Shown: positions 9,071 to 17,810, counted from the first letter of the stretch. The stretch: 64,000 bases of DNA from Chitinophagaceae bacterium DXS (GCA_030345135.1 CP128386.1:7053001-7117000); one strand, 5' to 3'. The notes: generated by a model from the letters alone, not told the origin. A program made the numbers and translations.

Positions 9071-10405
9071 ATGAATATACGTGTAACTTTTGTGAAGATT
9101 TTTGTGGCTCTAACAGGACTAATTGCTTTGACAACGGCATGTAAAAAGGTTGATATTCAATTTGGACAACAGCTTGTTAACGGTTACACACAGGTAATAA
9201 AAACAGATACTTTCACAGTAAACGTTTCAAGTATTTATACTGATTCTTTTCCCACAAACGGCACTGGCTCTGCAGTAGCGGGTATTTATAATGACCCTTC
9301 ATTCGGGCTGGTTAAAGCGGGCACTTATTTGCAGGTTGTCCCTCCCGGATTTGTAGACGATGACACATACAAAAATGCCACTTATGATTCGCTTGAGGTT
9401 GTTTTGAAACTGAATAAGGTCTATTATGGTGATACAACGAAACCTGTTCAGATGGAAGTTTATCGCCTTCAGGACAGCATTGTGCTTGATATGAACACCA
9501 ACAGGTTGTTCAATACCAGCTCAGTGAAAACTCAGGCTGCTCCTATCGGATCTCAGTCTGTTTATCTAAAACCATACAGAACAGATACTTTGTCTATCCG
9601 TTTATCTGATGCGCTCGGCCAGGAACTGATGGCCAAGCTGAAAACAAAATCACAGGATATCAGGACTGTTGACAGCTTTTTACGTTACTTCAAGGGTATT
9701 AATATCAGAGGTGCAGGGAATGATGGCCTGGCATTTGGATTTAAAGACAGCGTCTCTTTAAATCTGCACTATACGGACAGGGGGCTCTATCCTGTTGCAA
9801 AGGTCACGAAGTTTACAATGAACAACAGTGGCCATCAGTTTAACAGTATTAGCATAGACAGAACCGGTAAGCCATTGCAGGCAATCGGATCTTCAAACAA
9901 AGAAGTATCTTCCAACCTTTCTGCAAACGCCGGATATTTGCAGCCAATAACGGGAACGAGGGTCAAGTTTACCTTTCCCAGTATTTCGCAGCTGCTGGAT
10001 TTCCCAGGCTTTGTCAAGCTGTCTGCGGCGCAGTTAGTCGTCAAGCCGGTTAAGGGGACTTATGACCGGAGCATTTACAGGCTTTCGGATTCATTAAGGC
10101 TTTCTCAAACGGACCTGAATAACCAACAGGGTACTGATATCCAGATAAATGGAGCTACACAGGCGGGAAATTTTGTGTATGATTACCAATATGGGCAATC
10201 TACCTCATACACTTATGACATCACTACCTATCTGCAGGCCCAGATGCGCCTGGTTGGTCCTATCAACGAGAGAAATGGTTTAATTCTCAGCACTTTTGCA
10301 AAAAGGGAGTATTCATCTTTCTGGCGTACCGTTGTTGGTAACCAGCATCAGCCAAACGATTTTGACCGTGTTCAACTCATTATCTATTATATAGCTATTC
10401 AATAA
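9071..10405 (+). CDS. DUF4270 family lipoprotein
   Basis: The 444-residue protein has a lipoprotein signal peptide and lipobox (MNIRVTFVKIFVALTGLIAL, then TTACKKVD). The hallmark of DUF4270 follows: TDTFTVNVSSIYTDSFPTNG, GIYNDPSFGLVKAGTYLQV and YDSLEVVLKL. The rest is a string of beta strands with a conserved C-terminus (NGLILSTFAKREYSSFWRTV). The family is common in Bacteroidota and its biochemical role is unknown to me. Only 8 bases separate it from the following outer-membrane protein gene, so the two are probably one operon and may act together at the cell surface. Confidence 0.9.
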   Translation: MNIRVTFVKIFVALTGLIALTTACKKVDIQFGQQLVNGYTQVIKTDTFTVNVSSIYTDSFPTNGTGSAVAGIYNDPSFGLVKAGTYLQVVPPGFVDDDTYKNATYDSLEVVLKLNKVYYGDTTKPVQMEVYRLQDSIVLDMNTNRLFNTSSVKTQAAPIGSQSVYLKPYRTDTLSIRLSDALGQELMAKLKTKSQDIRTVDSFLRYFKGINIRGAGNDGLAFGFKDSVSLNLHYTDRGLYPVAKVTKFTMNNSGHQFNSISIDRTGKPLQAIGSSNKEVSSNLSANAGYLQPITGTRVKFTFPSISQLLDFPGFVKLSAAQLVVKPVKGTYDRSIYRLSDSLRLSQTDLNNQQGTDIQINGATQAGNFVYDYQYGQSTSYTYDITTYLQAQMRLVGPINERNGLILSTFAKREYSSFWRTVVGNQHQPNDFDRVQLIIYYIAIQ

Positions 10406-10413
10406 ACCGATAC

Positions 10414-11667
10414 ATGCAATTAAAGTATAGTCTATTTGCTTTTTCATTTTTAATGGTCGCTTGCGGAAGTTTACAGGCGCAGAACAATGCTTCGCCTTAT
10501 TCTATTGCAGGTATTGGTGATATTGAGCAAAGTTATTTCGACCGTTCCTCTGGCATTGCCAACACGGGAGTAGCCCTATCTTCCAACAAATACCAGTACG
10601 CGGCTAACCCGGCCAGCCTGGTTAAGCTGGATGATTTTTTCTTTGATCTTGAATTATCCGGCAGATACAGAAATGTTAGTTACTCAGGTCAGCCAATCGG
10701 CCAGCTTGACACGCACTCCAACGATTTTCAGGTAAAAAGACTTGCACTGGCCTTTAAAATGAAGAGTTGGTGGGGCATTGGATTTGGATTGGCGCCATTT
10801 AGCTCTGCGAACTATTCATTTACAGCGCCCAAAGAAATACAGGGTTCTAACGATTACACTTCTGCCCATTATGAAGGAACAGGCGGCGTAAACAAAGTTT
10901 ACCTGAGCAATTCGTTCGGCTTTGGCAAAAGGAAAAATCTGAGAATTGGTTTAGAGACATCTTACTTATTTGGTTCGCTGGAACAGAAGGAAACAATTAC
11001 CTATTCCAATATAGTAACCAACAACCAGATACATTTAGACCATATATATTTTAAAGGCGGTATTCAATACTCGGCTAACATTGCCAAAAAATGGGGCATT
11101 GCTGTGGGCGCATCTGCAGCCAACAAGACTCAATTAGCAGTAAGCCAGGCGCTTACAGTTTCAGAAGCTAATGTCATAATTAACCAAAATGATGATTTTA
11201 AAAACAGCTATTTCAATCTTCCGGTTATATATACAGTGGGTGGAGCAATCACTTATAATAAAACTTTCACTGTAGCAGCAGACTACCAGAAACAAAACTG
11301 GAATGATGTAAATAATCTTGGAGGCCTCGGTTACATACTTACAGATGCAAACAGGATTTCCGGCGGTATTGAATATGTAAAAAATCTCAACTACCGTAGT
11401 GTATACCTGGAAAAATGGTATTTGCAGGCTGGAGCGTTTCACACCAACACTTACGTAAAATTGAGCGGACAGCAGATCGATCAGACAGGATTTACTTTAG
11501 GAGGCGGTATCAGTTCTCTGAAAATTCCTTTTGCAGTTCAGGCCAATGTTGAATTTGGACAACGTGGAACAACAAATAAAGGCCTGATTAAAGAAAACTA
11601 TCAGCAATTTAATATTACCTTATTCTACCGCGATTTCTGGTTTACCAAACAGAAGAAATACGATTAA
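10414..11667 (+). CDS. Outer-membrane beta-barrel protein (FadL/OMPP1-like)
   Basis: The 417 residues start with a signal peptide (MQLKYSLFAFSFLMVACGS, then LQAQNNASPYS). The N-terminal part of the mature protein (YSIAGIGDIEQSYFDRSSG, ANTGVALSSNKYQYAANPAS) is typical of Bacteroidota FadL/OMPP1-like barrels. The remainder alternates amphipathic strands and ends with an aromatic-rich strand (FNITLFYRDFWFTKQKKYD). Its substrate cannot be read from sequence. It follows the DUF4270 gene by 8 bases, and the pair ends at a duplicated terminator region. A role as the channel partner of DUF4270 is inference. Confidence 0.85.
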   Translation: MQLKYSLFAFSFLMVACGSLQAQNNASPYSIAGIGDIEQSYFDRSSGIANTGVALSSNKYQYAANPASLVKLDDFFFDLELSGRYRNVSYSGQPIGQLDTHSNDFQVKRLALAFKMKSWWGIGFGLAPFSSANYSFTAPKEIQGSNDYTSAHYEGTGGVNKVYLSNSFGFGKRKNLRIGLETSYLFGSLEQKETITYSNIVTNNQIHLDHIYFKGGIQYSANIAKKWGIAVGASAANKTQLAVSQALTVSEANVIINQNDDFKNSYFNLPVIYTVGGAITYNKTFTVAADYQKQNWNDVNNLGGLGYILTDANRISGGIEYVKNLNYRSVYLEKWYLQAGAFHTNTYVKLSGQQIDQTGFTLGGGISSLKIPFAVQANVEFGQRGTTNKGLIKENYQQFNITLFYRDFWFTKQKKYD

Positions 11668-11794
11668 GCTTAAAGCCCAAAGTCTAAAGCGCAAAGCTTA
11701 AAACCGGTCGATGAGTGTTTTTTGAGCTTAACGCCTAAAGCCCAAAGCCTAAAACCGATCGATGAGTTTTATACCGTTTAAAATAATTGAAAGA

Positions 11795-11820
11795 GGTTGC
11801 CAGTTTCGGCAGCCTTTTTT
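11795..11820 (+). terminator. Rho-independent terminator, first copy
   Basis: The stem GGTTGCC (11795-11801) pairs with GGCAGCC (11808-11814), with one G-T pair, and six T follow. It lies about 130 bases past the stop of the outer-membrane protein gene. Confidence 0.8.
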
Positions 11821-11941
11821 GGCTTAAAGCCTTAAGCACAAAGCTTAAATCCGGTCGATGAGTATTTTTTGAGCTTAAAGCCTAAAGCGCAAAGCTTAAA
11901 ACCAGTAGATGAGTTTTATACCGTTTAAAATAATTGAAAGA

Positions 11942-11967
11942 GGTTGCCAGTTTCGGCAGCCTTTTTT
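11942..11967 (+). terminator. Rho-independent terminator, second copy
   Basis: This hairpin is identical to the one at 11795 and lies exactly 147 bases further on. It belongs to the tandem duplication and is probably redundant. Confidence 0.75.
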
Positions 11968-11997
11968 GGCTTAAAGCCTAAAGCGCAAAGCTTAAAA

Positions 11998-12230
11998 CGG
12001 GACGATGAATTTTATATAGATTTACGCTGAGCAAAAAGATTAATGGCCGCAAACACCAATTCACGGAAGACATCCTCCGCTATAATCAGTTTTAGGCTTT
12101 AAGCTTTAGGCTTTAGGCTTTGAGCTTTAAGCTTTCTCCCCTCCCTCTCCTTCGCAGCAGTTTTTTGCCGATTCATCTACACATTTTGATTTAAATGGCG
12201 TTTACTGCCTTAAGTTGCTAACTTGCCGTG
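11998..12230. repeat. Gap before the histidine kinase with inverted AAGCTTTAGG words
   Basis: Bases 12092-12136 carry TTTAGGCTTTAAGC-type words. They are the inverted complement of the words at 11969-11997, so the two blocks could form a long imperfect stem with a loop of about 95 bases. The remaining bases up to the kinase start hold no gene and no clear TAnnTTTG promoter. Confidence 0.7.
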
Positions 12231-13316
12231 ATGAAGTTGTTCAACAGCAAGTGGTTTATAGTTTTGGTGCATATTGCTATTTGGGTTGTGTATTTATATT
12301 CACCCTATTTCTTTCGCCCGTCAAATGCGGAGTTTATGCATGGAGACGCAATGCGCAACCACTTCATGAAAGAACCGCTTCCCCCACCATTGCCACGAAA
12401 TTACATACACAGCATATTCACGCATTTTAACATGGTGCTTGACGTAATATTAGTAAGCTTTTTTTACCTGAACGCCTATGTATTACTTCCGAAGCTTGCC
12501 TATAAAAAGAAGTATGTCTCTTACGTAACAGCCATTCTTCTCTTTATCTTTCTTATCGTGATCGCGCATATTGCTATTTTCAATCCGGCACTCCACCCTC
12601 CTCAATTCCGGCCGGGGCCACCGCTTGGAGCCGGTTTTTTCAGATTTCTTACCATACTGGCCTGCAGCATTGCGTATAAGACGATCATAGATAAAATTGC
12701 ACAGGACAAACTTGCGAAAGAAAAAGAAAACGAGAATCTAAAAACAGAATTGTCGTTGCTGCGCAGCCAGGTTAGCCCGCATTTTATGTTTAACGTACTG
12801 AACAGCATGGTTTATATGGCCCGCATGAAGAGTGATAACCTGGAACCTTCGCTAATTAAACTGTCATCTCTGATGAGGTACATGCTGTACGATGCAGACG
12901 AAGACAAAGTACCTTTACAGAGTGAAATAGAATATGTGGAAAGCTACATTGACCTGCAAAAGCAACGGTTTGAAGACACCGTGAAAGTTAATGTAACGAT
13001 CGATGTAGATAGCATAAATCATTACATAGAACCGATGCTGCTGATCCCCTTTGTAGAAAACGCTTTTAAGCATGGCACAGGCATGATAGATGATGCAACA
13101 ATCAATATAATGCTGCATGTAAGGGAACAGGAACTTAAGTTTGTAGTCACCAACAATTACAACGAGCGGCTGAAAGAAACGAAGGATAAGATATCGGGGA
13201 TCGGACTGGCGAATGTGATCAGGAGGCTGAACCTCTTATATAGCAATGATTATAAAATGGATATAAAAGATGAGAATGGCCTGTTTGAAATTCATCTTAC
13301 TTTAAAACTTACCTGA
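12231..13316 (+). CDS. LytS/YehU-type sensor histidine kinase
   Basis: The ATG at 12231 gives 361 residues; a GTG one codon upstream is a weaker start. There are four predicted membrane helices (about 8-26, 66-88, 96-117 and 135-152), then a short coiled coil and a His_kinase domain with the phosphoacceptor in SQVSPHFMFNVLNS (His184). The ATP-binding N box is LLIPFVENAFKHG and the G box is ISGIGLANVIRRLNLLY. No extracellular sensor domain is present, so the signal is probably sensed in or near the membrane. The stop codon overlaps the start of the regulator by one base, so the pair forms one two-component system. Confidence 0.95.
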   Translation: MKLFNSKWFIVLVHIAIWVVYLYSPYFFRPSNAEFMHGDAMRNHFMKEPLPPPLPRNYIHSIFTHFNMVLDVILVSFFYLNAYVLLPKLAYKKKYVSYVTAILLFIFLIVIAHIAIFNPALHPPQFRPGPPLGAGFFRFLTILACSIAYKTIIDKIAQDKLAKEKENENLKTELSLLRSQVSPHFMFNVLNSMVYMARMKSDNLEPSLIKLSSLMRYMLYDADEDKVPLQSEIEYVESYIDLQKQRFEDTVKVNVTIDVDSINHYIEPMLLIPFVENAFKHGTGMIDDATINIMLHVREQELKFVVTNNYNERLKETKDKISGIGLANVIRRLNLLYSNDYKMDIKDENGLFEIHLTLKLT

Positions 13317-14026
13317 TGCTCACTTGTATAGCTATAGACGACGAAAAATTTTCATTGGATCTGCTCGCGGATAACATCAGCAAAGTACCTTATCTGCAGC
13401 TGCTTGCAAAATGCAGAAACGCCATGGAAGCCATGACTTTTATGGAGCAGCAAAAACCCGATCTGATTTTTCTTGACATACAAATGCCGGGACTGAGCGG
13501 TTTGCAATTTGCTGAAACCATGACCAACAGGCCAATGATCATTTTTATAACAGCTTACGAAAAGTATGCGCTGGAAGGCTTTAAACTGGATGTTGTGGAC
13601 TATCTGCTAAAACCGGTTTCGCTGGAGCGATTTATAAAAGCCTGCAACAAGGCAAAAGAACTTCATAATCTAAGACAAAGTTATTTACAGAATGCACCGT
13701 CCACAGTTTTTGATTACATTTTTGTGCCGGTTGAATATAGCCAGGTTAAAGTGAGCCTTTCTGACATAAGATACATTGAGGGATTGAAAGATTATATCCG
13801 CATTCATCTTGTGTCTACCAACAAGCCCATTATAACAAGAATGAGCCTGAAGAATATTGAGGAAAAGCTACCGCTGCAACAATTTATCCGAATACATAAA
13901 TCCTATATCGTCGCCATTAAACACATTACAACGGTTCGCAAATCGAGCGTTTATCTGCAAACGCTTGAACTGCCAGTGAGTGAGATGTATAAACAAAATA
14001 TTGTAGCGCTAACCGGCAATGCTTAG
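13316..14026 (+). CDS. LytTR-family response regulator
   Basis: The 236-residue protein has an N-terminal receiver domain with acidic residues Asp8-Asp9, phosphoacceptor Asp54 in LIFLDIQMPGLSG, and the conserved Lys in VVDYLLKPVS. The C-terminal LytTR DNA-binding domain (about 135-236) has the typical ISDIRYIEGLKDYIRIHL-like segment, here LSDIRYIEGLKDYIRIHL, and FIRIHKSYIV. It should activate or repress transcription after phosphorylation by the kinase encoded immediately upstream. The regulated genes are not evident here. The gene ends before a convergent TonB-domain gene. Confidence 0.95.
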   Translation: MLTCIAIDDEKFSLDLLADNISKVPYLQLLAKCRNAMEAMTFMEQQKPDLIFLDIQMPGLSGLQFAETMTNRPMIIFITAYEKYALEGFKLDVVDYLLKPVSLERFIKACNKAKELHNLRQSYLQNAPSTVFDYIFVPVEYSQVKVSLSDIRYIEGLKDYIRIHLVSTNKPIITRMSLKNIEEKLPLQQFIRIHKSYIVAIKHITTVRKSSVYLQTLELPVSEMYKQNIVALTGNA

Positions 14027-14048
14027 AAGCTATCAACATTCAGCCTTA

Positions 14049-14085
14049 AGCTATCAGCCAGTTCAACTCTAAGGGGCTGATAGCT
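14049..14085. repeat. Hairpin of the GCTGATA word family between convergent genes
   Basis: AGCTATCAGCC (14049-14059) pairs perfectly with GGCTGATAGCT (14075-14085) around a 15-base loop. It has no T-run, so any terminator role is uncertain. The word is the same as in the heptanucleotide array at 587. Confidence 0.8.
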
Positions 14086-14116
14086 GATTATCATGAAAAT
14101 TGGGCAGCTCTAAGAA

Positions 14117-15073
14117 TTACTCCGCGCTCTGAGAAAAACTTACTGTTTGTCTCATCCTGTATTTAACCGGGCGGTTATGTAACATTGCCGGTATCCATTT
14201 GGGTGACTTTTTAATAACATCTAAGGCAATCTTTTCAAACTCAGGATAAAAGGGTACACTTATTTCTGCATCTTCAACACTGCCATCCTCACTTAATGTA
14301 AAATGAGCCACAACGGCCACGAGGTCACTGTTTACAATTTTATATCCGGAAGGGAAGTACAATTGTTTCTGCAGGTATTTTGTCCATGCACCTATCCCTT
14401 TGGGAAAAGCTGCCGCCCTCATCATTCTGTTTGCGGTATCTGAAACAGCGTTACCAGTTTCATCAAATAACTTAACCTGCAATAAGTTACCATTATTGTA
14501 AAGCTCTATGCAACTCAGCTGCCCGTTGTGGTGATAATAGTTCCATTTGCCATGCTTTTTGTATCCTGCCGCATATCTACCTCCGGCAGAAGGCCTACCA
14601 TCATCAAACCATTCCATTTCAATGCCGCTGCCATCCTTGTTGTAAAATGCCGAGTCAGTCATATAACCGCTTTTTGCCCATTTGATAGAAGTACCCACTG
14701 GTTCATTATCCAGGTACGTAATGGAGTTCTTCATCATACCCTCGCTATAGTAGCTGAAATATTGGCCTTGTTTTTTTCCATCGATAACCCGTCCAACGGA
14801 TTCAAGGTTGCCGTTAGGATAAAAATAATAAGCCATACCATTGTGTACTTTGCAGGAACTATCGGTGTATAACGCCTGCATTTGCAGCGTCTTACGATGA
14901 ATGTAATAGTCTTTTCTAAGCCACCCCGAATCAGTTTTATTACTCATGGAATAAAAACTTGCACCTGAAATATCCGTCTCCTTCCAGTTATAATTGTAAT
15001 ATTTTTCTACTTTTTGTGCATGTCCTGCAAGACAGGTTAGAAACACAAGGGCTAAGGTTGATACAGTTTTCAT
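14117..15073 (-). CDS. Secreted or periplasmic YwqK/MORN-like protein with TonB C-terminal domain
   Basis: The start at 15073 (MKTVSTLALVFLTCLAGHAQ) gives 318 residues with a clear signal peptide. The frame is open to 15148, but those residues would bury the signal. The middle carries MORN-like repeats of the YwqK type (YYFYPNGNLESVGRVIDGKK, YYSEGMMKNSITYLDNEPVG, WFDDGRPSAGGRY). The last 90 residues match a TonB C-terminal domain (VAVVAHFTLSEDGSVEDAEI). Such Bacteroidota proteins are often annotated as energy transducer TonB but lack the N-terminal anchor helix and PxP linker of true TonB. A periplasmic role is likely and the function is unknown. Confidence 0.85.
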   Translation of the reverse strand: MKTVSTLALVFLTCLAGHAQKVEKYYNYNWKETDISGASFYSMSNKTDSGWLRKDYYIHRKTLQMQALYTDSSCKVHNGMAYYFYPNGNLESVGRVIDGKKQGQYFSYYSEGMMKNSITYLDNEPVGTSIKWAKSGYMTDSAFYNKDGSGIEMEWFDDGRPSAGGRYAAGYKKHGKWNYYHHNGQLSCIELYNNGNLLQVKLFDETGNAVSDTANRMMRAAAFPKGIGAWTKYLQKQLYFPSGYKIVNSDLVAVVAHFTLSEDGSVEDAEISVPFYPEFEKIALDVIKKSPKWIPAMLHNRPVKYRMRQTVSFSQSAE

Positions 15074-15360
15074 TAAGTAAATATAATTACAAACAGAATT
15101 GAACAGGCAAAAAGTACCGCGCTTTAAACAAAGCTTCATTCGTCGCATCTTTTGCTCGATTCACAGCTTTTTTTAAGGCCTATAATAAACATCCCTATAG
15201 CTTTGCTGCAAGCAAAATAAAAAACCTTTTCACGGAATATCCCCAATGAATCAGATCCGGATATCCTTGTAAAAGAGACAGGAAGGACTTGTTTGAAGGG
15301 TTCTATAAATTCAATTTTACCTCATTAACAACCTATTATTCATAAATTGATATTATATTT

Positions 15361-15744
15361 ATGATAAGTACAAATTATTTTTCAGACACACAGGATATGC
15401 CGTTGCAACAAACAGGTTACCGCAGGAATTTTATACTTATCAAAAGTGAATATAAACTGATCAAGGCCTGGCTTGATGAAATTCAATACATCTCTGCTAT
15501 GAAGGACTATACCCAGGTTTTCATTGCAGGCAAGTCAACGCCTATAACAACACTTCAAAACCTCAAGGATTTCGAATCAAAATTGCCCGAGGCCGATTTT
15601 ATACGTGTCCACAGATCATTTATTATAGCACTGCATCATATTGATTGCATTTCAAGAAATGAAATAGGAATTGGAAAACATACCATACCTATTGGAGATG
15701 CCTACCGCGATGAATTGAAGAAAAAAATAGCACCGTATTTATAG
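15361..15744 (+). CDS. Solitary LytTR DNA-binding domain protein
   Basis: The 127 residues are essentially one LytTR domain (about 28-127: LIKAWLDEIQYISAMKDYTQ, then FESKLPEADFIRVHRSFIIA). There is no receiver, kinase or membrane segment. It resembles the C-terminal half of the regulator at 13316-14026 but is clearly diverged. It may be a constitutive regulator or be controlled by protein contact. It stands alone, with a strong terminator about 100 bases downstream, and is divergent from the TonB-domain gene across 287 bases. Confidence 0.9.
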   Translation: MISTNYFSDTQDMPLQQTGYRRNFILIKSEYKLIKAWLDEIQYISAMKDYTQVFIAGKSTPITTLQNLKDFESKLPEADFIRVHRSFIIALHHIDCISRNEIGIGKHTIPIGDAYRDELKKKIAPYL

Positions 15745-15842
15745 CAAAAAAATTTTCAGCTTCTTTTAAACTTTAAAAGAGTAAAACAATCATATTTTCA
15801 ATTTTTTGAGCATTGCAGCTCAATTACGTTAAATAAGGGTGA

Positions 15843-15873
15843 GGGGAAGTAGTCTTACTTCCCCAATTTTTTT
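15843..15873 (+). terminator. Rho-independent terminator of the solitary LytTR gene
   Basis: A perfect 9-bp stem, GGGGAAGTA (15843-15851) with TACTTCCCC (15856-15864), has a 4-base loop and is followed by AA and seven T. Confidence 0.93.
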
Positions 15874-15889
15874 GCCTGCGGCGAGGGGA

Positions 15890-16099
15890 ACCACGGAGGC
15901 ACGACGACACGGAGAAACACTACGATATTAACGCGAGAGGTAACATACCCTTCTGCTCGTTGCCATAACAGGAAAACTCGCAACAAATATCTAACGAGCC
16001 AACTAATTCATGCTTTTTTCTGCCTCAATTTAAAAGTTGATTTTAGTAGCAGCAATCTGATTCGCTGTGTCTCTCAGTGTCGCCCTGTCTCCGTGGTTC
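15890..16099. repeat. Inverted pair of CCACGGAG/CACGGAGA words between convergent genes
   Basis: Words such as GAACCACGGAGGCACG and CACGGAGAAACAC at 15890-15926 reappear in inverted orientation at 16066-16099 (GTGTCTCTCAGTGTCGCC, CTGTCTCCGTGGTTCC). About 140 bases of unremarkable sequence lie between them. The same word family is at 19148-19241 and 48328-48400. No gene is present between 15745 and 16099. Confidence 0.8.
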
Positions 16100-16678
16100 C
16101 TATTTGCCGAAGGCCGCGAAGTTGCTGCTGAATATTTTAACCGCAATTGCCAACAGAATAACACCAAAAAACTTACGAATGGCCATTAAGCCGCTTTTAC
16201 CCAAAGCATGCTCAATCCACTTTAAGGATTTGATGACGAGGTAGACAATGATCAGGTTAATTAAGATCCCGAGAAGTATATACAGTTCCTCATAGTTGGC
16301 TTTGAGGGAGATAATAGTAGTAAGTGTTCCGCTGCCTGCGATAAGCGGAAAAGCTATAGGTACAACCGTACCGCTATGGCTGTCAGCATCACCTTTAAAG
16401 ATCTCATGCCCTAGCACCATTTCGAGACCCAGAAGAAAAATCACAATAGAACCTCCAACCGCAAACGACCTTACGTCCAGGCCAAGAATATTCAGAAATT
16501 TTTCGCCGGCAAATAAAAAGAGGACCATCAGGCCGCCTGAAATAGCTGTTGCTTTTAGCGCTTTTATTCCGCCCATCTTTTCTTTCAAACTAATGAGAAT
16601 TGGAATAGAGCCTACAATATCAATAATCGCAAAAAGCGTGAATGTGACTGTAATAAGCTGATCCGTCCTGAAGTTCAT
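16100..16678 (-). CDS. MarC family integral membrane protein
   Basis: The 192 residues form six predicted membrane helices, the usual size for MarC/YchE-type proteins. Family signatures are FAIIDIVGSIPILISLKEKM near the start, VFLLGLEMVLGHEIF around residue 80, and PIAFPLIAGSGTLTTIISL around residue 110. The substrate is not known. The old link to multiple antibiotic resistance in E. coli has not held up. It is a single gene with no close co-directional neighbour. Confidence 0.93.
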   Translation of the reverse strand: MNFRTDQLITVTFTLFAIIDIVGSIPILISLKEKMGGIKALKATAISGGLMVLFLFAGEKFLNILGLDVRSFAVGGSIVIFLLGLEMVLGHEIFKGDADSHSGTVVPIAFPLIAGSGTLTTIISLKANYEELYILLGILINLIIVYLVIKSLKWIEHALGKSGLMAIRKFFGVILLAIAVKIFSSNFAAFGK

Positions 16679-16839
16679 ATATTGAAAATAACGAAAATGA
16701 AAGAAAACGCAAAAGAGAGGGATGTACGATTTTAGATGTACGGTTTTAGGTGTACTCTCTTAGGTAGTGATTTATGCCGTACTATTTTAAACGCTTACGG
16801 TGCGGAAGCATATGTCCGTTACCGTGATTTACAGCGCGA

Positions 16840-17544
16840 TTAAATCAGATCACAAAAATAAAAGCCGTAAGATGTTTTTTCTTCATTCACACCGGCGGTT
16901 GACGGCGCATCATATGTTCTATAGACAATTTCTCCTTTTTCAAAATCAATGGGCTTTTTAAAGATCGGACCATCATATACAAATGAATGGAATTCGCCAT
17001 TTTCGCCACAAGGATCAACATTGGAAGGGAGATCGTTCAGAAAACCTTCATCAATTATTCTTCCACAAAATTCTTTACTAAGATATTGCTCATTGATGCA
17101 AACAATCACAGCTTTAAAACCGAGTCCAATAAATTCTTTCAGCAGCACTGTAGTATCCTGTTTCCATAACGGGAATATACAGGACAGACCGGCTTTGGCC
17201 AGTTGTTGTTCTCTATAAACGCGTAAGTCTTCCAGGAAGATATCGCCAAACATGGCATGCGTGCAACCGGCTTCCTTTAAATTCAATACTTTCTTCATCA
17301 TTGTCTCTTCATAGGATTGCATTGAAGGATTTTCAGGCAATTCAATCGTCTGTAAAGGAATACCTATTGATTCTGCCTGCTTTTCCAACAACGATCTTCT
17401 GACGCCATGCATGGAAATGCGATCATGTGTACTGTTAACGCTGGTCAGCAAATAACGGAAATCGTATTGACGGGATTGCATTGCTTTATACAGACAAAGA
17501 GAAGAATCTTTTCCCCCGCTCCAATTCATGTAGGTTGTGATCAT
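16840..17544 (-). CDS. Dph6-related ATP pyrophosphatase
   Basis: The 234-residue protein has the PP-loop ATP motif near the N-terminus (MNWSGGKDSSLCLYKAM, SGGKDS at about residues 8-13). It also has the conserved C-terminal PCGENGEFHSFVYDGP of the diphthine-ammonia ligase (Dph6) superfamily. In archaea and eukaryotes Dph6 amidates diphthine on EF-2. Bacteria lack diphthamide, so the substrate of these bacterial homologues is uncertain. A decayed fragment of a second copy lies just upstream, at 17655-17745. Confidence 0.9.
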   Translation of the reverse strand: MITTYMNWSGGKDSSLCLYKAMQSRQYDFRYLLTSVNSTHDRISMHGVRRSLLEKQAESIGIPLQTIELPENPSMQSYEETMMKKVLNLKEAGCTHAMFGDIFLEDLRVYREQQLAKAGLSCIFPLWKQDTTVLLKEFIGLGFKAVIVCINEQYLSKEFCGRIIDEGFLNDLPSNVDPCGENGEFHSFVYDGPIFKKPIDFEKGEIVYRTYDAPSTAGVNEEKTSYGFYFCDLI

Positions 17545-17578
17545 AGTTGCAAAGTAAGGGCATTACAATAATTGAAAA

Positions 17579-17613
17579 TTCCTGCCCGACTAAAAGTCAT
17601 TCAGGCGGGGAAA
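17579..17613. repeat. REP-like palindrome, copy 1
   Basis: The core TTCCTGCCCGACT, spacer, then ATTCAGGCGGGGAA is an imperfect palindrome embedded in AATTGAAAA words (17570-17638). Related copies are at 22237-22272, 24689-24720 and 37728-37781. Confidence 0.85.
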
Positions 17614-17654
17614 ATGGATAATTGAAAACGATGGCTGAGCGAGAAATAGTAATT

Positions 17655-17745
17655 CCTACGCCAAGTATCGAAATGTGGTCTTACATACCGTTAACGCAAA
17701 TAAGCAAATAGCGGATGTCTTATTGATTGGATTGCATCGCAGCAA
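17655..17745 (-). pseudogene. Decayed fragment of a second Dph6-like ATP pyrophosphatase gene
   Basis: Read on the minus strand in the same frame as the intact gene, this gives AMQSNQ-stop-DIRYLLICVNGM-stop-DHISILGV. The intact protein has AMQSRQYDFRYLLTSVNSTH, then DRISMHGV. About 30 codons align at roughly 60% residue identity, with two in-frame stops. Neither the catalytic loop nor the rest of the gene remains. It lies about 250 bases upstream of the matching part of the intact gene, right after a REP-like palindrome. Confidence 0.85.
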
Positions 17746-17810
17746 GCTTATTTTATTTAGCTATTCTTTTACTTCTGGGCAATTATTTTTGCTTACCCAA
17801 AAAAAGAATT

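Larger units (their letters stand above)
11669..11997. repeat. 147-bp direct tandem duplication built from AAAGCTTAAAGCC words
   Basis: A unit starting near 11701 recurs 147 bases later, near 11848, with about 90% identity, and a third partial unit follows near 11995. Each full unit has runs of the word AAAGCCTAAAGCGCAAAGC, a CCGGTCGATGAGT motif and a complete terminator hairpin. The GATGAGTTTTATACCG block starts at 11761 and again at 11908. The word family also occurs at 43801-43884 and 59742-59776. Confidence 0.92.

Noticed and set aside
12228-12230. GTG as start of the histidine kinase
   Set aside because: It is followed directly by an ATG and adds only one residue. The ATG is the more likely start.
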